Source of the DNA: Methylorubrum zatmanii
GTDB lineage: Bacteria > Pseudomonadota > Alphaproteobacteria > Rhizobiales > Beijerinckiaceae
DNA: 35,580 nucleotides
Assembly: GCF_014845115.1 (NCBI RefSeq)
Contig: NZ_NKUI01000106.1
Coordinates: 1-35,580, forward strand
Direction of reading: 5' to 3'
Within the stretch, counting starts at the first letter, position 1, and each line of letters opens with the position of its first letter. A program made the position numbers and the translations under genes. The notes below the pieces were generated by a model, which saw only the letters and a program-made list of their open reading frames with translations, did not search any database and was not told the DNA's origin. Shown one piece after another: positions 12,001 to 24,000 of this stretch.

Positions 12001-15000
12001 GCTCGGCATCTCCGTGGCCGGCGGCCTACTCGCGCTCGCGGCCGGCGGCTCGGTCGCCAAGGTCGAGGCCCGCCCGACCGTGACCGCCTCGGTCGAGGGC
12101 GGCGCGCTCTCCGCCGCCAATGTCAGCATCGTCGCGACCGCGCTGCCCTCCGTCGCAGCCGGCGCGCAGGGCATCAATGCCGGCACCGCCGCCATCGGTG
12201 CCTCGGTCGCCGACGCCAAGGTGGCGGCGGTCGTCGGAGCCTCGACGAAGAACGTCACGATCACCGCCGCGAGCCTGACCGTGTCGGGCAATCTCGCCCA
12301 GCAATCCGGCCGGGATTCCGTCACCGCGACCGCGTCCGGCTCGGTCGGCGGCTTGATCGGCCTCAACTCGACGGTCACCACCGCCACCAATGCCAGCCGT
12401 GTCACGAGCCTCGTCGATGTCGGCACGGTGCTCGCCGTGACCGGGGCGGTGGCCGTGATCGCCAGCGGCACGACCCGGCAGACCTCGGTCGCCAGCAGCG
12501 CCAGCGCCGGTCTGATCGCGGCCGGTGCCACCGTCTCCAGCGCCACCTCGGCCACCGAGACCTCCTCCGGGATCGCCTCGCTCGGCGCCCTCGACGCGGG
12601 CTCGATGACCGTCACCGCCCTGGGGGTCGACAACAACTTCGCCAAGGCGATCGCCGGCAGCGGCGGTCTCGTCTCGGGAGCCGCCGCCAGCGCCAGCACC
12701 GTCACGGGCGGCAGCACCACGGCGCAACTCGCCCGCGGCGTCACCGTCAACCTGACCAAGCGCAGCGACAGCACCGGCCTGTTCTATCTGGCGGCCGAGC
12801 ATGTCTCGACCCTGAACGGCCAAATCATCACCGACAGCTACGGGGCGCTCGCCGGTTCCGGCGCGGTGGCCGACAACGTCGTCACCCAGCGCACCATCGC
12901 CAGCTTCGGCGAGGGCTCCCGCGTCACGGCGCGCGACATCGTCGCGACCGCGACCAACACCGTGAACAAGCCGCAGCTCGACCAGTCCACCATCGTCGGC
13001 TCGACGGGCGGCCTCGCCAGCGGCGCGGCGGCCCGCAGCGGCACGATCATCGACGTGATCACGCGGGTCGATGTGCTCAGCGATGCCGGCCGGAAGACCG
13101 ACCTCACCACGGTCGCCCGCTCCGGCAGCCAGGGCGGCATCCGTCTGGCGGCGAACAACATCATCAACGCCTACGACAAGGTCTCGCTGACGACGGGTGG
13201 CGCGCTCTCCGGTGCCGGTGCCTATTCGAGCATCGAGACGCGGAACTTCCAGGCGCAGGTCAATGTCGGCGCCAGCGCGAACCTGTTCACGCTCGGCACC
13301 CTGATCCTCTCGGCCAATGGCAGCGGCAACGCCTATTCCGTCTCGAACTCCGAGACTTACGGCGCCGCCACCGTCGCCACCGGCAGCACCGCCGTCATCG
13401 TGCGACCGGACAATTCGGTGAATGTCGGCGCGAACGCCACCGTCACCGCCTATGGCGATGCCAATCTCTTCGCTGGCACCAACAAGAACGCCTACGACGA
13501 CGCTTACGACACCTCGGCGACGACCGATAACTTCGCCGGCAGCGCGATCCCGATCAGCTCGCTCGCGGCCAAGATCCGCGTCGAGGAGACCAACACGATC
13601 AAGATCGATGGCGGCGCCACGATCAGCACCGCCGGCAACGCCAACCTGTTCACGAACCGCAAGGGCAATTCCAACGCCGTCTCGCGGATGAAGGGCACGA
13701 ACTGGACGACCGCCGTCGCCGGCGCGATCGACAGCCTGCTCGGCGGCTCGGCCGTCACGCCGGTCGGCGATGCCAAGACGGGCTCGATCGGCGTCGTGAT
13801 CGTCGATGGCACCGTCGTTACCGGGATCACTCGCAACATCTCGATCGTCATCGACGACCAGCCGGAGAGGGAGAACGACACCTCGCCGACCGTGTTCACG
13901 GGCACGGTGCGGCTGAACGGCCAGAAATACGACTCCGCCGGCAACCCGATCGCCGAGTCGGATCTGAGCACCAAGAGCTTCACCATCTCCCTGGCGCAGG
14001 GGGCGACCAGCGCGTCCACGACGCTGCCGAAGCTGCCGATCACCATCAGTCTCGGCTTCGCCGAGGCACAGTCGAACCAGATCAAGGCCTATCAGGACGC
14101 GACGGCCGGTCTCGCGACCTACGAGGACAACGCCACGCTCCAGGCCTATTACCAGGGCGAGGTCAACCGCATCAAAGCCGAGCTGCTCGCCTCCGGGCTC
14201 GCAGAATTCAACAAGGATTATCAGGGCCGGGACGTCCTGACACCGGTCTACAGGAAGGTGCAGGTGCTCACGGTGAGCGCGTTCTCGGCGGGCGCCGGCA
14301 GCATCATCGTGCGCGCCGATGCGCTGCTCGGTTCGGGCAAGCTCGACGCCGCCTCCGACACCGAGGTCAAGATCACCAACAATTCGTTGGCCACCCTCGT
14401 CATCGGCGGCATCACCATGCCGGAATCCAATGGCGGCACCTTCTTCAACGATGCGCAGATCCCGGTGACGGCGAGCGACGACTTCGAGGTCCGTCGTCAG
14501 GCGATCATCACCAAGAATGCCGCGAGCCCCGACGCCGCGGCCGCCAAGGCCCTCGCCGGCGGCCGTGAGGTGGCGTTCCAGGTGCTGACGGTCGGCGGCA
14601 TCGCCACCGCCAACAGCAAGAGCGACATCTATCTCATCAACACCTCGGGTGCCCGCGACGGCAATCTGGCGCCTTCTATCCAAGTCATCGGTGACATCTA
14701 CGCGCCGACCGCGGTCTTCCATGTGAAGACCACCGGCAGCGGTGACCTGACCATCAATGCCAACAGCGTCGTCAAATCGCCCGATTTCGATGTCGGCGGC
14801 GCCGTGTCGCTCGGCGTGACGACGGATTTGCGCACCTATTCCGTCGGCGGCGATCCCTACGGGCAGATTCAGGCGGTCCTGGAGGCCAATGGCGGCCCGA
14901 TGTCCGGCAAATCCGGCAGCGACATCGCGACGGCCCTCTCCCAGGGAACCAAGAGCATCATCGCCAGCGGCGCCGTGACCATCAAGGCGCAGTATCTCAA

Positions 15001-18000
15001 CCTCAACGGCCTCGTGCAGAGCGGCCGCGACACCTACAATCTCGTCATCGATCAATCGGTCGAAGACGAGATCCAGGAAATCATCCGGGATCCGAACCGC
15101 AGCGCGAATCTCACCAAGTTCTCCCGCGACGGCTTCTCGGCGAGCTACAACCGCCGGACCGGCGCCATCGAGATCAACGAGATCGTCTCGACCGGCGGTC
15201 AGATCAATCTGACCGGCGTGATGCTCAACACCAACCAGGGCAGGGGTGAGTTGCGGGCGCTCGGCGGCTACGCCACCGTCACCGTCACCAACAAGCTCGA
15301 CCGCGACGTCGTCCTCAACCGCATCGACCTGTCCAAGCGCGGCATCGGCGAGATCAACATCAAGGATCTGGCCTACAAGACCGATGCGAACGGCAACGGC
15401 ATCGCCGACGGCGACGACATCGCCTTCCGCCAGACCCTGATCCGGCAGGATGCCGATGGCGTCGTCACGCGCTACAGCGCCGACCTGACCAGCACCGGCC
15501 GGGAGATCGCTACCTATACCGGCAGCAGCACGACGCAGTACGACCCGAAATCGGGCTACCGCTATGCCTTCACCATCGGTCAGGGCAATAAGACCACCTA
15601 TACGCTGACCAGTGGAAGATCGTCCTGGCTCGGCATCGACGCGCTCGCCAAGGATCCGCCCGATCTCGGCAAATTCGATAAGGAAGTTACAGATAAGGCG
15701 GCTCTGATGCCGGAATCCGCCTATTATTACATCGATGCCAGCCAGCAGGGTTACGCTTTCCTCGGCGCGCCCGAATATACGCGCGATATCAGCAAGCCGA
15801 AGATAGTAAAAGACTGGATCGAGAGCACTTGGTACGGAACGAAGACCTATTGGACCAAGCTTCAGACTGTCCAAACTACGCAAATTCAGGCGACCCATAG
15901 CCTCGAGGCCGATTATGGCATCGCGATCACCTTCACCGGCGGTCGGACCGGCACCGTCAAGATCGACTCGCAAGGCTCCGGCCGTGTCCTGATCGCTGGC
16001 GGCATCAAGAACGACAACGGCAACACGACGATCCTCTCCGGCGGCACGATCCAGCATCAAGGCTCGACCAGCGCGATCACCGGATCGCATGTCGTCCTGG
16101 CGGCGGCGAGCGGGATCGGTGTCGGCAACGGCACCAAAGGCTTCGATCAGCCGCTCAACGTCACCACCGTCGGTGCCGGCAACAGTCTCAAGGCCACCAC
16201 CACCGCGGGCAACATCAACCTCAACGTTCGCACCGTCGATAACGAACTCGGGATCGACAGAATCGCGGCGGGCGGCGGCTACGACGTCAAGCTCGTGGCC
16301 ACCAGCGGCGTGACCATTGCCGGCGAGGGCGTGATCGCGGGCGGCTCACTGAACCTGTCGGCAGGGGGCCGCTTCGGCTCCGAGGCTGCGCCGATCAAGC
16401 TCGACGGCGGCAGCACCGGCCGCGACAAGACCGACATCACGGCGGCCGGCTCGGTCGGTATCCGGGAGATTTCGGGCGATCTGCGCCTCAACAGCCTGAC
16501 CGCCAACGGCGACGTCTACGTCAAGGTCGATTCCGGAAGCCTGCTCAACGTCAACACCAACGTCGTCCGCGACGACCGCCTCGCATCCCAGCTGATCAAC
16601 GGCGTCTGGAAGGATCTCGCGCTGACGGCGGCGGACGCGGATCTCAAGTTCCAGAGGACGCTCAGCGCCTACGAGGCCACCCGCGAGAGCGATTACAACA
16701 CCTACTGGTCCTACCGGAACCAGCAGCCGGATCCGTCCCGCTACGACGGCACGTTCGAGGTGAAGCTCAACCAGAAGACCGGCGAACTCGCCTATTACAC
16801 CTCCCTCTACACGGAGCAGGCGAGGGACCAGGGCATCACCGGTACCGCGGCGGTGAAGACCTATGTCGACAACGCGATCAAGACGATCGAGACCAGCCGC
16901 ACGCTGCAATACCGCACGCTGCACGCGCAGTACGGCGTCTACGGCGACGTCTATCACGCCGACCTGACCGGGGATTACGCGACCTACTGGGCGATCCGCG
17001 GGACGCAGGCCAACAGCGCCGTCTTCGACGCCACCTACACGGTGCAGGCGACGGCGGCGTCGCTCGCCAAGATCCAGGCGACGACGCATGCGGCCCCGAT
17101 TGCGGGCGATGCCCTGATCGCCCGAGTCACGGCCCAGATCGCGCAGATCGAGAGCGGGCGGACGGGCAGCAATGCCCGGCTGAGCGAGGCCGAGATCGCG
17201 CAGCTCTACGCGACCGCCATCGAGGCCGAGGCGCGCGGCACCCCGCTGACCGGCACGACCCTCACCGATTACGTGAACGCGCAGCTCAAGCAGCTCACCG
17301 ACTCGAGGAATGCCGATTTCAACAACCTGAAGTTGGTCTTCGGTAGCTTCGACGCTTCGCAGGTCACGAACTTCACGCAGCAATACAATCAGTATTGGCA
17401 GCTGCGCGAGGCGGGCGATGCGGCTACGCTGCAATCCCAAACCTACAAGGATCTCGATGCGATCTTCGGCGGCTTTGGCAGCCACTACATCGAGAAGCTC
17501 GGCACCGCTTACGATCTCTACAGCACCTATCTCAAGAACGGCGCGGCGATCGATCGGCTGAAATCGGACTTCGCGGCTTTCGATGACTCGAAGGTCACGA
17601 ACTTCGCACAGCAATACGATGCCTACTGGCAGATGCGGCAGTCCGGCGACGCGGCCACGCTGCAGTCGCAGTCCTACAAGGATCTCGACGCGATCTTCGG
17701 CGGCTTCGGCAGCCAGTATCAGGCGAAGCTCGCCGCGACCTACGACGTCTACGTCACCTATCTCAAGAACACCTCGACCCTTCTCAGCATCGACGAACTG
17801 ACCACCCTGAAGGCGCAGTTCACCGAGGATGCGAAGTCCCAGACCCTGGGCGAGGCGGCGCTTCGGATGGAGACCTCCGCCAAGGTGGTCGCGGCGGAAG
17901 CCACGCTCAAGGCGAGCTACGCCGCCCTGCATGCCCGCTTCGGCGGCCTGGGCAACGTGTACGACACCTCGAAGGTCGCGTCCGAAACCTCGGCCGTGCA

Positions 18001-21000
18001 GACCGATTACGAGACCTATTGGAGCTACCGCAACCAGCAGGTGGATCCGAGCGTCTACAACGCGTCCTTCGCGCCGCGTCTCGCCGGTGAGGCGCTCACC
18101 AAGGCGGTGGCCACGGCCCGCCAGGCGGCCGAGACGGAGAACAAGAGCTCGGCCGCCATCGACGCGGCCCGCACCGCCGCGGAAAGCGCGCGGTCCGCGG
18201 CCCTCACGGCGCAGTACCGTTCGCTCCACGCCTTCTTCAACAGCCTGCCGGGCTCCTACAACACCGCCGACACCCCGAACGCGAATGCGCTGACGGCGCG
18301 GAAGCAGAGCGCCCCCGCCTTCTTCATCGACAAGGCGACGGCCGATGCGATCGATGCCGGCATCAAGCGCTGGACGCAGGACGAACTGCTGAGCGCTGTC
18401 GGACAGGGCCTGCTCAAGGAGACGACCAGCACGATCGTCGACAAGCAGGACGCGATCATCAAGGGCGTCAACGTCAAGATCGTGGCCTCGGGCAATATCG
18501 GCTCGGCCAGCGGCAAGACTTTGGTCGATATCGGGCCCGGATCCAAGGCGCTCACCCCCGACCAACAGATCGATCTCGCCGCCGCCGAGCGCAGCGATCT
18601 CTTCTTCCTGACGAAGGCGCCGATCACGACCAACGTCGTGTTCGGCCAGTCCGGCCAGTACGGCACCGTTACGCGCCAGGACGGCGGGAATTGGGATACG
18701 AGCGTCTTCTTCGACAAGAACGGCCAGCTCTACAGCGGCTCGCTCTATATCGGCGGCCTGACCTCGAACGCCTCGGCCGAGAGCGCGACGACCTACAGGC
18801 TCGTCAGTGTCGTCGGCGGCGTGATCACCGTCGACAAGCATTTCGTCAGCGAGGGGATCGCCCGCGACATCGATCTCGGCGTCAGCATCGCCGTGTCCGG
18901 TGAGGCGCCGCGCGTCACCACGGAAGTCGCCTTCGACTTCCTGAAGGCGGCCCCGACCGCCCTGAACGTCAGCTTCAGCAATGATGCGGCGACCCATCAG
19001 GGCATCCTGACCCGCAATGACGGCGTGGCCTGGGATGCCTCCTACGCGGTCGGCGACACGCTCTACATTGCCGGCAACACCGCCAATACCAGCGCCGCGG
19101 CGACGAGCGTCTACCGCATCGCCTCGGTCGACGGCTCGGTGATCCGGCTCGAGGCGAAGCTGCTGTTCGTGCCCGAGGCCAACGTCTCCGTGACGGTCGG
19201 CGTGCGCTCCACCGGCCAGACCGGCGTGTCGGTGATCACCCGCGCCTCCGGCAACTTCCTGGGCGACGGGTTCAAGGACGGCATGCTGATCGGCTTTGCC
19301 GGCACCTTCGGCGTCACCACCGCCAACGCGACCACCAAGGACACCAGCTTCACGATCAAGCAGGCCAGCGCCCGGACTCTCATCCTCGAGAGCGGCAGCG
19401 CCCTCAAGACGGAGAGCGCGCGCACCGTCGTCGTGTTCCAGTCGGCCAAGGATCCCGGGAATCCGTTCAACCAGATCACCAAGCTGCTCATCCAGAAGCG
19501 CAAGGCGATGGTCGTCGAGAGCACCGGTGCATTCACCGTGACCTCGGACGCTCAGATCTACATCAACACCGCCAAGCTGCTGACGCTCGGCACCATCGAA
19601 TCCACCAACGGGAAGGAAATCCGCCTCAAGTCCTCGACCGGTCTCGTCAATGGCGGGGCGGCTGATGCGGTCAACATCAAGGGCGGCGACACCGTGCTCG
19701 AAGGCGGCGACGGTGGCGTCGGCAGCGCGGCGAAGGTGATCGGCATCAGCCTCACGAACGGCGCGACCCTGGCGGTCCGCGCGGCTCAGGACATCTTCGT
19801 CACCGCCCGCAACGGCGACCTGAACCTGGAATCCGCCTATTCGCAGGGCGGCAACGTCACCTTCGTGTCCGACAAGGGCAGCATCCTCGACGGTGTCCAC
19901 ACCGACACCAACAAGATCGTCGCCGCCAACGTCTACCTGAAGGCGGCGGGCTCCATCGGCACCGCCAGCGACGCCATCGAGGTCAAGCTGACCGGCACCA
20001 TCCGGGCGAGCGCCACCGGCGACATCGCGCTGACCGAGACCGAAACCAGCATGAGGGTGGTGGCGATCACCACCAAGGGCGATGTCGTCCTCTCGGCCAA
20101 GGCGTCGATCCTCGACGGCGGCGATCTGTCGAACCCGCGCGACATCGATTCCGCGCCGGTCGCCGGCGGCGGCCGCGCCAATGTGAGCGGTCGCTCGATC
20201 ACCCTCATTGCCCTCGACGGCATCGGCACCGCCGCCGACGGGCTGGAAATCGACAGCAACGTCGACCGCACGACAACCGGAACCGTCACGCTCCGGGGCG
20301 GCCTGAGCAACCTCTACGTGGCGGAAACGACGGACGATCTCTACCTCGCCAGCGTCGGCACCGCCGCGAACCGCACCGCCTTCATCACCGCCATCGCCGG
20401 CAGCATCCTCAACGGCTCGACCAATTACAACGAGGTGACCGGCGGCAGCTCGAATCTCAGCTCCGGCAAGGCCTATCTGATCGCCTCCGGCAGCATCGGT
20501 TCGGAGACGAAGCGCGTCGTCGCCAACATGCACAGCCTCGACGGCGACAGGTTCGGCGGCATCGAAGCGCGCTCGACCAGCGGCGACATCTGGCTGTGGA
20601 ACGTCGGCGGCCTGCGGGTCGGCGGCGTCACCGGAGCCAGCACCGGCCTGCAGGCCGGCGGCAGGATCAGCGTGCGCACGTCGAGCCCGCTCACGGTCGA
20701 CTCGGACATCATCAGCTCGGATTCGATCACGCTGAATTCCGGCGAAGAGACCAACAAGACCGACGACTTCCTGATCGTGAAGAGCGGCGTCACCGTCTTC
20801 TCGACCGGTGGCTCCGTCACCCTCACGGCCGGCGACGACCTGACCGTCGAGAGTGGCGCGACGGTGAAGGCCAAGGGCGCCATCCATCTCGGCGCCGATT
20901 ACAAGGTGATCACCGAGAAGGATGCCAACGGCAACGATCGCGAGCGGGCCGTCCCGTCCGACGACGCGGCCGCGAAGATCAGGCTGCTCGGCACCATCGT

Positions 21001-24000
21001 CGGCGCCTCGATCTCGATCGACGGCAGCACGAAGGGCGGGGAATACACCCTCGACGGCACGTTCCGGACCGGCGACCGCACGATCACCGGCACCACCGAG
21101 GGCCCGCTCACGCGCGGCGGCTCCATCACCCTGCTCACCAGGGGCGGGGACAACACGATCTCGCTCGGTGGCACCTACGCCACGGGCACGATGGAGATCG
21201 ACGGCGGCGCGGGTGTGGAGACCGTGAGCCTCGGCGGCAACTACACCCTCGACGCCCTCACCATCGATCTCGGGGAGGCGGGCAACAGCCTCACCGCCGA
21301 CGGCCTCTACACCGTCGGGGGTGCCCTCGCGATCAAGGCCGGCGCGGGCCGCGACGTCATCGACCTGAAGGGTCGCTACGAGGCCGGCTCGATGTCCGTG
21401 CAGGCGGGCGACGGCGACAATGCGCTGACGCTGACCGGCATCTACCGCATCGCCAATGCCTTCGAGATCGGTGGCGGTTCCGGCGCCGACACTCTGAGCG
21501 ACACGCGCACCGTTGGATCCGCCACGAGCAAGGTTGATCTCGGCGCGGGCTCGCTGACGGTGGATCTCGGCGCGGGCGACAACACCGTCATGCTCGCGGG
21601 CGATTACGTCGTCTCCGGCGCGCTGGGTCTCAAGACCGGCGCGGGCAAGGACAGCGTGACCCTGTCGGGCAGCTACGGCGCGGGACGCCTGACCCTCGAC
21701 GCGGGCGACGGCGACAACACGCTGACCCTGTCGGGCAGCTACGACACCACCCGGCAGAGCGATCCGCGGGGGGCTCTCGCGATCCGCACCGGTGCGGGCA
21801 ACGACAGCATCGACCTGCAGGGCAGCTACACCGCCGGCTCGATGGAGATCGATGCCGGGGCCGGTGCCGGCCGCAACGACCTCACCCTGACCGGGACCTA
21901 CCGGATCACCGATGCCCTCACGATCCGGGGCGGGTCGGGCATCGATAATCTCGCGGATAACCGCGTCGTCGGCGGCGCGACGAGCAAGGCCGACATCAAG
22001 GCGGGCTCGCTGTCGATCGGCCTCGGCGACGGCGTCAACACTGTCCGCCTCCTCGGCGGCTACGACATCGTCGGCGCGATGGAACTCGTCACCGGCAGCG
22101 GCGACGACACCGTCACCATCGACGGCGGGATCAAGGCCGGCCGCTACACCCTCGATGCGGGCGGTGGGACCAACAGGATCACGCTGGCCGGCAGCTATGC
22201 GGTGACGAACGCGCTGGTGATCCGTGCCGGTGCGGGCAATGACACCATCGACCTGCAGGGCAGCTACACCGCCGGTTCGATGAGCGTCGATGCGGGCGCG
22301 GGCGACAACGCCCTGACGCTCACCGGCACTTACCGGATCACCGATTCCTTCACGATCACCGGGACCGGCGGCACCGACACCCTGGCCGATCTGCGCATCG
22401 TCGGCGCGGCCGCGGAGAAGGCCGACATCGTAGCCAAGTCGCTCGCGATCGACCTCGGGGATGGGGCCAACACGCTCACCCTCGTCGGAACCTACCGGAT
22501 CGCCAACGCCTTCGGGGTCACCACCGGAACGGGTCTCGACATCCTCACCGACCACCGCTTCGCGGGCCAGTCGGTCGCCGATGCCCTCGATCTCCAGGCC
22601 GGCTCGATCGCCCTCGCCCTCGGCGACGGCGCCAACCGGGTCGCCCTCGCCGGCACCCTCACGGCACAGAACGGCTTCAGCCTGACCATGGGCTCCGGTG
22701 CCGACACCGTCATCGATGCGGCCATGGACGGCACGACGCCGGTCAAGCGCGCGGCCATCACGGCGAACACCATCGACGTGAATCTCGGCGCGGGCGACAA
22801 CGCCCTGACCCTGCTGGGCACGACGATCGCCACCTCCACGCTGGCACTGACCAGCCTCGGCGGGCGGGACCAATTCATCCTGCGCGGGCGGGTGCGGGCT
22901 GCGGCGGCGACCATCCGGCTCGGCGCGGGCGACGATACCCTCGACATCGCCGTCGCCGAACTGGCCGGCAACACCAAGGTCTATGGTCAGGACGGTGCGG
23001 ACACGATCAATGTCGACCGCCTGCCCTCGCTCACCAGCAAGACCGGCAGCCGCACCGATACCCTCGACATCGACGGCGGTGAGGACACCGACACGATCCG
23101 CATCCAGCTGAACGGCGCCTCGTCCTACCGCATCAACGTGACGGATTCGGGCAGCCCGGACCGGGGTGTCGACAGCCTGACCATCCTCGGCACCGATGCG
23201 GCGGATCAGTTCCTGCTGCGCCGGAACTTCGTGGCGCTGGTCCACCCGAACCCGGACGGGACCTACCCGGCCGATGCCGTGGTCGAGCGCATCAACTACG
23301 ACATGAGCGTCAACGGGCGCATCATCGTCGAAGGCGGCAAGGGCGACGACCGCTTCGCCCTGGACGACACCTCGGCGCTGATGACCATCGACGGCGGCGA
23401 GGGCAACGACTTCTTCCAGATCGGCCAGGTCTTCGCGACACCGCGCGACACCGCCAACGGCCTCCTCGCCGAGGACGCCTTCGAGACGACGCAGCTGTCC
23501 TTCGGCGGCTACCTGTCCCGCGGCATCTCGATCCCGACCGTGATCTACGGCGGCACCGGCGACGACACCTTCCAGATCTACTCGAACAAGGCGGATCTGC
23601 GCCTCGAAGGCGAGGACGGCGACGACACCTTCATCGTGCGTGCCTTCGCCACCTCGCAGGAGAACAAGATCAAGCTCAATGCCGGCGACGGTAACGACCG
23701 GATCGAGTACAACATCAATGCACCGCTCGACATCGACGGCGGCGCCGGCTTCAACACGATCGTCGCGCTGGGCACCGAGTTCGCCGACACCTTCGTCGTG
23801 ACCCGTGACGGCGTCTTCGGCGCCGGCCTGTCGATCCGCTTCGCCAACATCCAGGCGATCGAGGTCGACGGCCTGGAGGGCGACGACACCTTCTACGTGC
23901 TCTCGACGCCGCCGGGCGCGGTCGTGACCCTGATCGGCGGCCTCGGCAGCGACACCTTCAACGTGGGCGGCGATGTCAGCGGCGAAGTGGTCGCGCGCGA

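Noticed and set aside
15641..15905. Low-GC patch as a promoter or an insertion-sequence scar
   Set aside because: The reading frame runs through with sensible protein (Tyr/Trp-rich strands), and I see no inverted repeats or target duplication at the edges. It is kept as a composition anomaly only.
12026..16090. Antisense open frame of about 1,350 codons
   Set aside because: In phase with the sense codons and bounded by a CTA codon at 12026. It covers several unrelated sense segments, with no coherent protein of its own.
17395..18293. Short + strand frames in other phases in the helical segment
   Set aside because: They are Arg/Pro/Ser-rich shadow translations overlapping a clearly coding frame, and there is no space or signal for separate genes.
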